From assembly GCF_018118585.1 (NCBI RefSeq), contig NZ_CP069421.1, positions 2,852,001 to 2,916,000 on the forward strand: a DNA stretch of 64,000 nucleotides. Reading direction: 5' to 3'. Each line of letters opens with the position of its first letter. Positions within the stretch are counted from its first letter, which is position 1. Source of the stretch: Aristaeella lactis (GTDB lineage: Bacteria > Bacillota > Clostridia > Christensenellales > Aristaeellaceae). The translations under genes were made by a program, and so were the position numbers. Below the pieces are notes generated by a model. It saw nothing but the letters and a program-made list of their open reading frames with translations, was not told the origin of the DNA and did not search any database. Positions 1-8,218 of this stretch are shown in pieces.

Positions 1-19
1 CCGGTCTCTGTTCGCTCAA
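1..19 (-). CDS. Start of a gene downstream of queA, possibly tgt (partial)
   Basis: A strong AAGGAGG ribosome binding site (minus strand, 29-35) is followed after nine bases by a TTG codon and six open codons (M S E Q R P) running off the window. The position directly after queA in the same direction fits tRNA-guanine transglycosylase, its usual neighbour. Six residues cannot identify a family, so the name rests on context only. Confidence 0.3.
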
Positions 20-39
20 TGGGCTGAACCTCCTTGCTT

Positions 40-1068
40 TTATTCTATGAACATAGCGTCGCCGAAGGAGAAGAAACGGTATCTTTCCTGAACGGCTTCG
101 CGGTAAACGCGCAGGGCTTCGTCCCGGCCTGTCAGCGCGCTGACAAGCATGAGCAGGGTGCTCTGCGGCAGGTGGAAATTCGTGATCAGGGCGTCCACCG
201 CTTTGATCTTTACACCGGGATAGATGAAGATAGCAGTATCCCGCGCGCCGGCGTGGACAATGCCGTCTTCCGTGGCCATGGTTTCCAGTGTCCGGACGGA
301 GGTGGTGCCGACGCAGACGATGCGGCCGCCGTCCCGGCGGATGCGGTTCAGCGTTTCGGCTGCCTCTTCGGTCACCTGGCAGAACTCACTGTGCATCACA
401 TGCTCTTCCGCGTTTTCCACCTTGACCGGGCGGAAGGTGCCGAGCCCCACATGCAGCAGGACCGGGACAACGGTGATGCCTTTGGCTTTGATCCGCTCCA
501 GCAGCTCCGGGGTGAAATGGAGGCCGGCGGTGGGAGCGGCGGCGGAACCTTCCTGCTTCGCGTATACGGTCTGGTAACGGTTCGCGTCGGCGAGCTTTTC
601 GTGGATATAGGGCGGCAGGGGCATTTCGCCCAGCCGGTCCAGCACTTCTTCAAAGACACCGTCGCAATGGAAACGGACGATCCGTCCGCCGATCTCCTCC
701 ACGTTATCCAGCACCTCACAGCGGAGCAGCCCGTCCCCGAAGGAACAGACGGTTCCGGGGCGGAGCCTGCGGCCGGGACGGACAAGCGCCTCCCAGTCCG
801 TGGCGCTGCGGCGGCGGAGCAGCAGTACCTCTACCGGCACGCCGGTATCCTCCTTGACGCCAAGCAGGCGGGCGGGGATTACCTTGGTCTCGTTGATGAC
901 CAGGGCATCGCCGGGGTTGAGGTAGTCGATGATATCGTAGAAGTGCTTATGTTCGATCTGCCCGCCGTTCCGGTGGTAAACCAGCAGGCGGCTGTGGTCC
1001 CGGGGTTCCACGGGGGTCTGGGCGATCAGCTCTTCGGGAAGGTCATAGTTGAAGTCGGAAGTTTTCAT
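40..1068 (-). CDS. queA: S-adenosylmethionine:tRNA ribosyltransferase-isomerase
   Basis: QueA transfers and isomerises the ribosyl part of S-adenosylmethionine onto the preQ1 base at the tRNA wobble position, giving epoxyqueuosine. The 342-residue product is full length for the family. It has the typical N-terminus [17 protein letters not shown] followed by [11 protein letters not shown], the central [11 protein letters not shown] segment and the C-terminal [16 protein letters not shown] segment. It starts five bases after ruvB ends and is therefore probably translated from a ruvC-ruvA-ruvB-queA transcript. A possible tgt start lies just beyond it. The assignment is secure from family motifs. 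Confidence 0.96.
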   Translation of the reverse strand: MKTSDFNYDLPEELIAQTPVEPRDHSRLLVYHRNGGQIEHKHFYDIIDYLNPGDALVINETKVIPARLLGVKEDTGVPVEVLLLRRRSATDWEALVRPGRRLRPGTVCSFGDGLLRCEVLDNVEEIGGRIVRFHCDGVFEEVLDRLGEMPLPPYIHEKLADANRYQTVYAKQEGSAAAPTAGLHFTPELLERIKAKGITVVPVLLHVGLGTFRPVKVENAEEHVMHSEFCQVTEEAAETLNRIRRDGGRIVCVGTTSVRTLETMATEDGIVHAGARDTAIFIYPGVKIKAVDALITNFHLPQSTLLMLVSALTGRDEALRVYREAVQERYRFFSFGDAMFIE

Positions 1069-1073
1069 GGGGT

Positions 1074-2105
1074 TCAGATCTCCATCCTGATTTGGGCCTC
1101 TGCTGTGGCAGGCATGTTCTTTTTCAGGTGATTCCAGGCGGCGGGAGTGCAGACCCGGCCGCGGGGAGTGCGCATCAGGAAGCCCAGCTGCATCAGGTAG
1201 GGCTCGTATACGTCTTCGATGGTAACGGCGTCTTCGCCGGTGGTGGCGGCCAGCGTGTCCAGGCCAACCGGGCCGCCGGCAAACTTATCCATCATGCAGG
1301 TGAGGATATTCCGGTCCACCTTGTCCAGGCCGAGCTCATCCACGTCCAGCAGGGCGAGGGCTTCCCGGGCAATATCCCGGCTGATATGACCGCCGGCTTT
1401 GACCTCGGCATAGTCCCGTACCCGTTTGAGCATGCGGTTGGCGATACGGGGCGTACCGCGGCTGCGGCGCGCGATCTCCAGCAGGCCGTCCGTATCCGCG
1501 TTCACACCGAGGATCCCGGCACTGCGTTCCACGATCTGGCGGAGTTCTTCCGGGGTGTACATCTCCAGCCGGAACAGCATTCCGAACCGGTCCCGCAGGG
1601 GAGCGGACAGCTGGCCCGCGCGGGTCGTGGCACCGACCAGGGTGAACCTGGGCAGGTCCACCCGGATGCTCCGGGCGGTGGGGCCTTTGCCGATCATGAT
1701 ATCAATGGCGAAGTCTTCCATGGCGGGATAGAGCACCTCTTCCACCTGGCGGGAGAGGCGGTGGATCTCGTCGATAAACAGCACGTCCCCGGCGTTCAGG
1801 TTGCTGAGGATGGAGGCAAGGTCTCCGGGCCGCTCAATGGCGGGGCCGCTGGTCACGCGGATGTTCTGTCCCATTTCCGCGGCGACAATGCAGGCCAGGG
1901 TGGTCTTGCCCAGACCGGGCGGGCCGTAAAGCAGCATATGGTCCAGCGCGTCATGGCGGGAAAGGGCGGCCTTGATATAGATATCCAGGCTGCTCTTTAC
2001 GGCCTGCTGGCCCACATAGTCCCTGAGCGTATGGGGACGGAGGGTCTGCTCCACCGAGCTGTCCTCCGCCATATAGGACCCGGTCATTAATCTGTCATCC
2101 ATCAT
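1074..2105 (-). CDS. ruvB: Holliday junction branch migration ATPase RuvB
   Basis: RuvB is the hexameric AAA+ motor that, with RuvA, drives branch migration of Holliday junctions during recombinational repair. The 343-residue product has Walker [10 protein letters not shown] (61-69), Walker [10 protein letters not shown] (about 109-117), the sensor segment GATTRAG and the C-terminal winged helix that ends near FLMRTPRGR. An AGGAG sequence ten bases upstream supports the first ATG. It lies between ruvA (53-base gap) and queA. Length and motif order match the family throughout. Confidence 0.97.
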   Translation of the reverse strand: MMDDRLMTGSYMAEDSSVEQTLRPHTLRDYVGQQAVKSSLDIYIKAALSRHDALDHMLLYGPPGLGKTTLACIVAAEMGQNIRVTSGPAIERPGDLASILSNLNAGDVLFIDEIHRLSRQVEEVLYPAMEDFAIDIMIGKGPTARSIRVDLPRFTLVGATTRAGQLSAPLRDRFGMLFRLEMYTPEELRQIVERSAGILGVNADTDGLLEIARRSRGTPRIANRMLKRVRDYAEVKAGGHISRDIAREALALLDVDELGLDKVDRNILTCMMDKFAGGPVGLDTLAATTGEDAVTIEDVYEPYLMQLGFLMRTPRGRVCTPAAWNHLKKNMPATAEAQIRMEI

Positions 2106-2158
2106 AGACTGTTACTCCTGTAATCATTCATAAACCATGCAGGGATACGGATGCTTCC

Positions 2159-2767
2159 TCAAAATCCTGCCATGGTGCGCAGGGCAAGGCGAATCAGTTC
2201 TTCCGGTTTGTCTGTCTGGTCCTTGATCTGGGAGATGGCGTTCCGCGCTTCCGTGGAGGAGTATCCCAGGGCGATCAGCGCCTCGATGGCTTCTGTAACG
2301 GCATCGGAGCTGAGGGAGGAAACGGCGGCGCCCTGCGACGGAGCGGCTGCAGCGGAGACATCCGCCTGGCTGATCTTGTCCTTCAGCTCCAGCGCGATCC
2401 GCTGGGCGGTTTTCTTGCCGATGCCGGGGGCACGGGACAGGGCGTTCACATCCCCAAGGAGGATCGCAAGGTTCAGGTCCCGCAGGGGCATGGCACCGAG
2501 GACACCCAGGGCGGTTTTCGGGCCGATCCCTGAAACGGCAGTCAGCTGAAGGAACATTTCCTTCTCTTCTTTTGTGGCGAAGCCGAAAAGCTCCATCGCA
2601 TCCTCCCGGACGGAGAGGTAGGTGTAGCAGCGCATCTTCTCTCCCACGGGCGGAGCAGCCTGCAGGGTGTTGTTGGAACAGTTCAGCTGCCAGCCGACAC
2701 CGGAAGCCAGAAGGACGAGACTGCCGTTCAGCTTTTCACAGACCTCGCCTTCGATAAACGCGTACAT
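2159..2767 (-). CDS. ruvA: Holliday junction DNA helicase subunit RuvA
   Basis: RuvA binds the four-way junction and loads RuvB. The 202-residue product has the N-terminal OB-fold domain, the two helix-hairpin-helix segments (LTAVSGIGPKTALGVLG and RAPGIGKKTAQRIALELKDK) and, after a linker rich in Ala and Ser, the C-terminal domain III that contacts RuvB (VTEAIEALIALGYSSTEA). The start is supported by TAAGGAGGAAATGAT in front of the ATG. It follows ruvC with an 88-base gap. Confidence 0.97.
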   Translation of the reverse strand: MYAFIEGEVCEKLNGSLVLLASGVGWQLNCSNNTLQAAPPVGEKMRCYTYLSVREDAMELFGFATKEEKEMFLQLTAVSGIGPKTALGVLGAMPLRDLNLAILLGDVNALSRAPGIGKKTAQRIALELKDKISQADVSAAAAPSQGAAVSSLSSDAVTEAIEALIALGYSSTEARNAISQIKDQTDKPEELIRLALRTMAGF

Positions 2768-2855
2768 ATCATTTCCTCCTTACCCTTTGCGATCGTCGTT
2801 AACCATCCTTGCTGCGCTGCGCTTGCAACGATGGACTCCTGCAGCAGAGGAGCTG

Positions 2856-3350
2856 TTACTTCATGAGGAACTGGGATTTGGCCACACCGGCCTGGCAGTG
2901 GGTAATGGCGCAGGCGATGGCATCGGCGGCGTCATCCGGCTTCGGGATCTCATCCAGTTTCAGCAGGAGCTTGACCATCTGCTGGATCTGCTTTTTATCC
3001 GCCTTGCCGTATCCGGTGATGGCCTGTTTGATCTGCATGGGGGTATATTCGTAAAGATTCTGGGTATATTCAGCGGCCGCGATGATCGCAGCGCCGCGGG
3101 CGGCCCCGACCATCAGGGCGGTGGTTACGTTCCGGGCGAAAAACAGCTCTTCAAAGGCCACGTCATCCGGATGATAGATGTTGAGCAGATCCCGGATGCC
3201 GAGCTGCAGCGTGCGGAGACGGTTCTGCATGGGGACGCCGGCTTTGGTTTCGATACAGCCGTAGTTGATCAGCTTCATGCGGCTGCCCTCAGATTCCACT
3301 ACGCCCCAGCCCATCAGGGCGTAGCCCGGATCGATGCCCAGAACGATCAA
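2856..3350 (-). CDS. ruvC: Holliday junction resolvase RuvC
   Basis: RuvC is the RNase H-fold endonuclease that cuts Holliday junctions symmetrically. The 164-residue product contains the four acidic positions expected for metal binding: D7 in GIDPGY, E67/E68 in VAFEELFF, and D140 and D143 in KPDDAADAIACA. The conserved GYGKADK segment is also present. It is the first gene of the minus-strand ruvCAB-queA run and has its own good promoter, which carries the shared TTTGTTCGCCTT element described separately. The ribosome binding site (AAAGAGGCGG) is only moderate. Confidence 0.96.
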   Translation of the reverse strand: MIVLGIDPGYALMGWGVVESEGSRMKLINYGCIETKAGVPMQNRLRTLQLGIRDLLNIYHPDDVAFEELFFARNVTTALMVGAARGAAIIAAAEYTQNLYEYTPMQIKQAITGYGKADKKQIQQMVKLLLKLDEIPKPDDAADAIACAITHCQAGVAKSQFLMK

Positions 3351-3383
3351 AAAACCGCCTCTTTCCTATATAAATACAAAACC

Positions 3384-3422
3384 ATGGTAAACGCTGCCAC
3401 CCGGAATGTCAAGGCGAACAAA
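3384..3422 (-). promoter_or_regulatory. ruvC promoter with TTTGTTCGCCTT element
   Basis: On the minus strand TTGACA (3412-3407) and TACCAT (3389-3384) are separated by 17 bases, a good housekeeping-type promoter for ruvC. The 12-mer TTTGTTCGCCTT begins at 3422, overlaps the -35 box and lies exactly 33 bases before the -10 box. The same element at the same distance occurs before mrfA and before an S51 peptidase gene. Confidence 0.65.
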
Positions 3423-3468
3423 CAACAATTGTAAAAAACGATCCTGCTGGTTTTTCCCTGCGTTTCTA

Positions 3469-3496
3469 TTGCGAAAACGGTGGTTTTGTGTACAAT
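3469..3496 (+). promoter_or_regulatory. argH promoter
   Basis: TTGCGA and TACAAT separated by 16 bases lie 37 bases before the argH start codon. The site is in the divergent ruvC/argH intergenic region and is independent of the ruvC promoter. No operator-like repeat is obvious next to it, apart from a short ACAATTGT palindrome about 40 bases upstream. Confidence 0.55.
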
Positions 3497-3532
3497 GTTG
3501 GTGTTATGTGAGAGTGTAAGGAGGCTTGTCGT

Positions 3533-4909
3533 ATGAAGCTTTGGGGAGGACGGTTCGAAAAAGCAACCGACGGACTGGTGGATGATTTCCATTCCAGCAT
3601 CTCTTTTGACAAGCGGCTTTTTGAACAGGATATTACCGGCTCCATCGCCCACGCGACCATGCTGGGTGAGGAAGGGATCATCCCCGCGGAGGACGCGGCG
3701 AAGATCGTGGAGGGCCTGAAGGGCATCCTGGAGGACGCGCGGGCCGGAAAGATCGAATGGATGGTGGACGCAGAGGATATTCATATGAACGTGGAAACCC
3801 TGCTGACGCAGCGCATCGGTGACGCCGGAAAGCGCCTGCATACCGGCCGGAGCCGGAATGACCAGGTGGCGCTGGATACGCGGATGTATGCCAAGGCTGC
3901 CTGCCGGGAAACGGAAGCGATGCTGGAGGAACTGCTGGGTGCGCTGCTGGATATCGCGCAGGACAACCTGCATACGATCATGCCGGGCTATACCCATATG
4001 CAGAAAGCCCAGCCCATTACCCTGGCCCATCATATGATGGCCTATGTACAGATGTTCCTGCGGGACCGGAACCGCTTCAGCAACGCATACAAGGCGGCGG
4101 ACGTGATGGTACTGGGTTCCGGCGCGCTGGCCGGCACCACCTATCCCCTGAACCGGGAACGGGTAGCGGATCTGCTCGGGTTCTCCAGGATCTCCGACAA
4201 CAGCCTGGACGGCGTAGCCGACCGGGATTATATGCTGGATTACCTTTCCGCGGCTTCCATCTGCATGATGCACCTGAGCCGCTTCTGCGAGGAACTGATC
4301 CTCTGGAACACCAATGAGTTCCGCTTTGTGGAAATGGACGATGCTTTTGCCACCGGTTCCAGCATCATGCCCCAGAAGAAGAATCCGGACGTGGCGGAGC
4401 TGATCCGCGGCAAGACCGGCCGGGTATACGGCCACCTGATGGGCCTGCTGACCGTGATGAAGGGCCTGCCGCTGGCCTACAACAAGGATATGCAGGAGGA
4501 CAAGGAAGCCTTCTTTGATACCCGGGACACCCTGGTGAAGGGCCTGACCGTGTTCACCGCGATGCTGAAAACTGTGACCTTCCGCAAGGACGTGATGGAG
4601 CGGGGTGCTTCCGGCGGCTTCACCAACGCCACGGACTGCGCAGACTACCTGGTGAAGAAGGGCGTTGCCTTCCGGGATGCCCACAAGGTGGTTGGCGAGC
4701 TGGTGGCACACTGCCTGAATGAAAACAAAGCCCTGCTGGATCTGACGCTGGAGGAGCTGAAACAGTTCCATCCCGCTTTCGAACAGGACGTGTTTGACGA
4801 CCTGAGCATGATTTCCTGCGTGGAGAAGCGGAAGATCCCCGGCGCTCCCGCTCCGGAAATGGTACAGCGTGCGATTGACGCCGCCAAGGCAGCACTGAAA
4901 AAAGATTAA
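3533..4909 (+). CDS. argH: Argininosuccinate lyase
   Basis: ArgH splits argininosuccinate into arginine and fumarate, the last step of arginine biosynthesis. The 458-residue product has the family length, the N-terminus KLWGGRFEKATDGLVDDF and the fumarase-superfamily signature GSSIMPQKKNPD, which carries the catalytic serine loop. A TAAGGAGG sequence precedes the ATG. The gene stands alone between its own promoter and a terminator; argG is not next to it. Arginine is also the substrate of the speA-type decarboxylase encoded 20 kb further on. Confidence 0.97.
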   Translation: MKLWGGRFEKATDGLVDDFHSSISFDKRLFEQDITGSIAHATMLGEEGIIPAEDAAKIVEGLKGILEDARAGKIEWMVDAEDIHMNVETLLTQRIGDAGKRLHTGRSRNDQVALDTRMYAKAACRETEAMLEELLGALLDIAQDNLHTIMPGYTHMQKAQPITLAHHMMAYVQMFLRDRNRFSNAYKAADVMVLGSGALAGTTYPLNRERVADLLGFSRISDNSLDGVADRDYMLDYLSAASICMMHLSRFCEELILWNTNEFRFVEMDDAFATGSSIMPQKKNPDVAELIRGKTGRVYGHLMGLLTVMKGLPLAYNKDMQEDKEAFFDTRDTLVKGLTVFTAMLKTVTFRKDVMERGASGGFTNATDCADYLVKKGVAFRDAHKVVGELVAHCLNENKALLDLTLEELKQFHPAFEQDVFDDLSMISCVEKRKIPGAPAPEMVQRAIDAAKAALKKD

Positions 4910-4918
4910 GCATCAATC

Positions 4919-4952
4919 AAAAAACTGATTCCGGAAAGGAATCAGTTTTTTA
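4919..4952. terminator. Bidirectional terminator between argH and HAD gene
   Basis: AAACTGATTCC and GGAATCAGTTT form an 11-bp stem with a five-base loop, flanked by A-run and T-run, so it can act on both strands. The last codons of the minus-strand HAD gene lie within it. Confidence 0.8.
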
Positions 4953-5760
4953 CAAGCATCATAATGGCTTCGGTACAGCCGCCGTGGTCCTGATCGGATA
5001 CGATCCGGTCCGCGGCGGTTTTGACATAATCCGGTGCGTTGCCCATGGCAATCCCGAGCCCGGCTGCGCGGAGCATGGGAATATCGTTGTCCGCGTCGCC
5101 GACGGCGATACAGGCTTCCAGGGGAATATCCAGCAGGCCGCACAGGCGCTCCAGTCCGGAGCCCTTGCTGACGCCGCGGGCGGAGCATTCCAGGGAGGAT
5201 ATTTCGGAGTAGACCAGTTCCAGATCCGGTGTTTCCAGCTGAGCCCGGGTACGGATCCGTTCAGCTACTTCCGCATGATACAGATTGATTTTCAGGTAAG
5301 GCTCCTTGCAGGATTCCGCGAAGGCATAGATATCCGGCACAAGCGTCATGGCCTTTTCGTACATGGGACGGTAGACGCCCATGTTGTAGTGTTCCAGCTG
5401 TTCCATATGCGAAGCCTGGATCACATCCCGGTCCGCCAGCACCAGCTGGGGCATGATGTCCTTTGTGCGGGAAACGGAAAGGATCCGCTCTGTCTGTGCG
5501 GCGGGGATGGGCTGCAGGCCGAAGGCTTTCTTTTCCCGGGTATCGTACAGGCCTGCGCCGCTGCAGAAGATCGCATACCGTACTTCCGGAAGCAGGGCAA
5601 TCTGTTCAGCCAGTTCCGGCACAGCCCGTCCGGTATCAAAGACCACGGTCTTTCCGGCAGCACAGACTTCCCTGATGGCCCGGACAGCGTCCTCCGGAAG
5701 TTCTTTCCGGCTGTTGAGCAGTGTTCCGTCCAGATCCAGGGCGATCAGCTGGTAGTTCAT
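4942..5760 (-). CDS. HAD-superfamily phosphatase of the Cof type
   Basis: This is a cytosolic haloacid-dehalogenase-fold hydrolase of the Cof/YidA type (IIB cap), which usually dephosphorylates sugar phosphates or similar small molecules. The start chosen here gives 272 residues beginning MNYQLIALDLDGTLLNSRKE. Motif I is DLDGT, with the nucleophile and acid aspartates at 9 and 11. The conserved lysine lies in SKGSGLERL, and motif IV is GDADNDIPMLRAAG. An in-frame ATG 14 codons upstream is rejected because GAAAGGA lies just before the chosen one. The exact substrate cannot be told. Confidence 0.88.
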   Translation of the reverse strand: MNYQLIALDLDGTLLNSRKELPEDAVRAIREVCAAGKTVVFDTGRAVPELAEQIALLPEVRYAIFCSGAGLYDTREKKAFGLQPIPAAQTERILSVSRTKDIMPQLVLADRDVIQASHMEQLEHYNMGVYRPMYEKAMTLVPDIYAFAESCKEPYLKINLYHAEVAERIRTRAQLETPDLELVYSEISSLECSARGVSKGSGLERLCGLLDIPLEACIAVGDADNDIPMLRAAGLGIAMGNAPDYVKTAADRIVSDQDHGGCTEAIMMLVKN

Positions 5761-5841
5761 GCGGGGCGTTCCTTTCATCGTTGTGCCGGAGCAGTTTACC
5801 ATACCCGTTCCTGCTTGTCCACAGGCGAAGAAAAATAGTGC

Positions 5842-5870
5842 TGGACAAACGTAAATCCCTTTGATATAAT
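5842..5870 (+). promoter_or_regulatory. Promoter of the tRNA pair
   Basis: TGGACA and a perfect TATAAT are separated by 17 bases, and the -10 box ends 16 bases before the first tRNA. This fits direct transcription of the tRNA-Thr/tRNA-Pro unit. Confidence 0.7.
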
Positions 5871-5886
5871 AGCCGTTGCTGATCGT

Positions 5887-5959
5887 GCCGATGTGGCTCA
5901 GTTGGTAGAGCAGCCGATTCGTAATCAGCAGGTCAGGGGTTCGAGTCCCCTCATCGGCT
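5887..5959 (+). tRNA. tRNA-Thr (anticodon CGT)
   Basis: A 73-base cloverleaf is visible. The acceptor arms GCCGATG and CATCGGC pair fully, the D arm is GCTC/GAGC, the T arm is AGGGG TTCGAGT CCCCT, and the anticodon loop TTCGTAA gives CGT. The CCA end is not encoded in full (TCA follows). The anticodon stem GCCGA/TCAGC has a C-A mismatch at its third pair, unusual for a functional tRNA. Confidence 0.93.
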
Positions 5960-5966
5960 CACGTAT

Positions 5967-6043
5967 CGAGGTGTAGCGCAGTTTGGTAGCGCGTTTGGTT
6001 CGGGACCAAAAGGCCGCGGGTTCGAATCCCGCCACTTCGACCA
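5967..6043 (+). tRNA. tRNA-Pro (anticodon CGG)
   Basis: A 77-base cloverleaf includes an encoded CCA end. The acceptor arms CGAGGTG and CACTTCG pair with one G-T wobble, the anticodon stem TTTGG/CCAAA encloses the loop TTCGGGA (CGG), and the T arm is GCGGG TTCGAAT CCCGC. It follows tRNA-Thr by seven bases and is cotranscribed with it. Fragments of its 3' part recur downstream. Confidence 0.95.
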
Positions 6044-6049
6044 CAGAAA

Positions 6050-6080
6050 ACGGACACCCTTAACGGGTGTCCATTTTTTG
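6050..6080 (+). terminator. Terminator of the tRNA unit
   Basis: GGACACCC and GGGTGTCC pair around a TTAAC loop and are followed by ATTTTTTG. A nearly identical hairpin with its flank recurs at about 14512-14545. Confidence 0.8.
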
Positions 6081-6085
6081 TGTTC

Positions 6086-6330
6086 TCGTGGCTGCGGGAT
6101 TCGATAACCCGCGGCCGCCGCGGCAAAGGAGGGAAGCGGTGCCCCAGTGGGGCATTTGCCGAAGGCAAAAGCGCCCCGAGTTTGTTAGCGCGAAACGAGC
6201 GGCGAGCGCGCTCCAAGCGCGAGCAGCGACGATTGAGCGAACGGTATCGAATCCCGCCACGAGACACTGTCCAAGGGAGCAGTGCGACGATTGAGATTGC
6301 GGCGCGGAGCGGAATCCCGTCACTTCGACA
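6086..6330. repeat. tRNA-Pro 3'-end relics and hairpin-rich spacer
   Basis: The stretch from 6081 to 6445 holds no convincing gene before the small ORF at 6446. Three degenerate pieces resemble the T arm and acceptor of the tRNA-Pro just upstream. One inverted copy lies at 6086-6116 (GCGGGATTCGATAACCCGC). Two direct copies lie at about 6243-6262 (TCGAATCCCGCCAC) and 6311-6330 (GAATCCCGTCACTTCGAC). Between them are short hairpins such as TGCCCCAGTGGGGCA and TTTGCCGAAGGCAAA. The direct copies look like attachment-site remnants left by elements that used the tRNA 3' end, but no integrase gene remains. Confidence 0.5.
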
Positions 6331-6445
6331 CGCCGAAGGCGTTTGCTCGCAAGCGAAGTGATTGCATATGTGTTTTTTCGCTGCAATGATTGAAAACATG
6401 AAAACGGAATGGTAAAATGAACAAAAACCCGAAGGAGGGGAAAAC

Positions 6446-6634
6446 ATGAAAAAGGTTTATGCGTTCCTGTTGGCTATGATCCTTCTTTTCTCGGCTCTGG
6501 CATCCGTGGCATGTGCCGGACCCGGCAAGGAATCGCCCAAGCCCGTTGCCTGTCTGGGAATAGACGGCGCAGGCGCCGGCAGCGGCAACTGCCCCCCTGT
6601 CTGGCTGCATAATCCCGCCCGGCTAAAAAAATGA
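6446..6634 (+). CDS. Small secreted peptide of unknown function
   Basis: This is a 62-residue product with an excellent ribosome binding site (GAAGGAGGGGAAAAC before the ATG). Residues 1-24 form a signal peptide: two lysines, a hydrophobic stretch AFLLAMILLFSALASVA, then C. The mature part is about 40 residues, rich in Gly, Pro and Ala, with further Cys residues and a basic end (HNPARLKK). The site before the first Cys is a poor lipobox, so lipoprotein processing is uncertain. A terminator follows directly, making a one-gene unit. I recognise no family; a secreted signal or antimicrobial-type peptide is possible, as is a decayed gene start. Confidence 0.5.
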   Translation: MKKVYAFLLAMILLFSALASVACAGPGKESPKPVACLGIDGAGAGSGNCPPVWLHNPARLKK

Positions 6635-6648
6635 TGATCAAAAACAAA

Positions 6649-6684
6649 AAAATCGGGCCGTCCGAAAGGATGGTCCGATTTTTG
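6649..6684 (+). terminator. Terminator after the small secreted peptide gene
   Basis: AATCGGGCCGTCC and GGATGGTCCGATT pair, with two wobble pairs, around GAAA and are followed by a T-run. The hairpin starts 16 bases after the stop codon. Confidence 0.75.
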
Positions 6685-6813
6685 CTGTTTTGGTGCTTTG
6701 TTCTGAAATCAGAGTCAGTGCATGACAGGGGTGAAAAGCCTTCTAACACATACCACCAGTATGGCCAATCACCCCAATAACTATAACAACAATCTCTTGT
6801 CCGTCCCATTCTT

Positions 6814-6906
6814 CTATCATATAATACTATAGTTAAGATTCTTGTCGCCGAGGATATTGAAATAGTCGAAATTGTCAAGGAGATCAATGCAAATATAAAA
6901 ATGGAG
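6814..6906 (+). pseudogene. Remnant C-terminus of an unidentified protein
   Basis: One frame reads plausible protein sequence (YNTIVKILVAEDIEIVEIV and on to INANIKME) up to a TAA at 6904-6906, directly before the hydrolase gene, but it has no start codon or ribosome binding site. It looks like the end of a deleted gene. The composition is A+T rich. The family is not recognised. The stretch between the terminator at 6684 and this point shows nothing else. Confidence 0.3.
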
Positions 6907-6912
6907 TAAACA

Positions 6913-8196
6913 ATGACAGAGGAACACGAAGTTCAGCAGCGCCTGGCTGCATTCATAGGGCAGGAGACAGAATACTGGGATTTTTGGGGCGCTATTCGTA
7001 TCATAAAGAACGGAAAGATCCTATGGGAGACCAGCAGAGGATACTCCTGTGCTGAGTTCGGCGTGAAGAACACCATGTCCACTCGCTTTACCATCGCATC
7101 GGTCACAAAGCAGTTTACTGCCTTTGCGGTGATGCTTCTGTATGACGGGGGCCTTATATCCCTGGACGCGGATGCGAATACATATCTTCCGGAAGACATG
7201 CAGATTCCTTCCGGGATTACTGTTCATGATCTTCTTGCCCATACCTCAGGACTGTATAACTTTTACAACTTCGAAGATGATTTCTATATTGGGGAGGACA
7301 GGCTGCCTTATGACCGGAAAGCATTCCTCAACAAATGGATTCTGAAGCAGCCGATGAGCGCCCCGGGCGAATCGTTCAATTACAACAATTCGAACTATAA
7401 CCTGCTGGCCTGGATCATTGAATATGTATCCAAACAGTCCTACGCAGGATTCCTGCATGAAAACATATTCCTTCCGCTGGGAATGACCAGCACCGTGTTT
7501 GACGACGGCCTGGCTGTTCACGAAAACAAGGCAGCCAATTATATGCATGATTACGGGAAGACGGTTCGTGTGCCGTATGTCAATAACCTGTTTCTGACGG
7601 GAGCCGGGGCATTGGTCTCGAACTGTGACGATCTGCAGAAGTGGTATGAGTGCCTGAAAGAGGGAAAGCTGCTGTCCGCAAAGGCGTATAAACGGTTTTT
7701 TGCAGAGAACATGAATCACTACTGTTACGGACTGAACCGGTATGACCGAAACGGCATAACGATGTATTCCCACGGAGGAGACGCTAACGGGATTGCCGCG
7801 TATACGCAGTATTTCTTTGAGGATGATCTCTGCATCATCATTCTGTCCAACAATGAATCGCTGAACCAGTACCGGCTTGGGGAAGGCATCGCCGATATCC
7901 TGTATGGGAAAGAACCGCAGCATGCGGTGAAGCCGGACGAGATACCGGTCTCGGAGGAAGACCTCCGGAAGTTCACAGGTACATATCTTCCCGGCAAAAT
8001 CCACATTGAAGTGAAGAACGGAAAACTGTATCTGGTGCGCGTCAACCAGAACATCCATATTGAACTGTATTGCATCGGCCCCAATACATTTATCCGCAGG
8101 CATGAGGAGCAGGGCTACACGCACAATCTGCTGCCGGAAGGTGCAGAAAAACCAACTGTATGGGGATATGAACTGATCAGTAAAGAATATATGTAA
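6913..8196 (+). CDS. Serine hydrolase of the beta-lactamase (class C) family
   Basis: This 427-residue protein belongs to the beta-lactamase/D-alanyl-D-alanine carboxypeptidase-like group (PF00144). Visible motifs are SVTK (S63 nucleophile, K66), the Y-x-N element in NYNNSNYNLL (Y157, N159) and SHGGDANG near residue 285, where the K-T/S-G triad of beta-lactamases normally lies. A C-terminal domain of about 100 residues follows. No signal peptide is visible, so it may be cytosolic. Members act as esterases, peptidases or lactamases; the substrate cannot be predicted. A GGAG lies nine bases upstream. Its base composition is more A+T rich than the core genes. Confidence 0.88.
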   Translation: MTEEHEVQQRLAAFIGQETEYWDFWGAIRIIKNGKILWETSRGYSCAEFGVKNTMSTRFTIASVTKQFTAFAVMLLYDGGLISLDADANTYLPEDMQIPSGITVHDLLAHTSGLYNFYNFEDDFYIGEDRLPYDRKAFLNKWILKQPMSAPGESFNYNNSNYNLLAWIIEYVSKQSYAGFLHENIFLPLGMTSTVFDDGLAVHENKAANYMHDYGKTVRVPYVNNLFLTGAGALVSNCDDLQKWYECLKEGKLLSAKAYKRFFAENMNHYCYGLNRYDRNGITMYSHGGDANGIAAYTQYFFEDDLCIIILSNNESLNQYRLGEGIADILYGKEPQHAVKPDEIPVSEEDLRKFTGTYLPGKIHIEVKNGKLYLVRVNQNIHIELYCIGPNTFIRRHEEQGYTHNLLPEGAEKPTVWGYELISKEYM

Positions 8197-8218
8197 ACCG
8201 GCATTTGAGGAGGGAATC

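Noticed and set aside
6243-6330. Further tRNA genes after tRNA-Pro
   Set aside because: Only T-arm and acceptor pieces are present; no D arm or anticodon arm can be formed.
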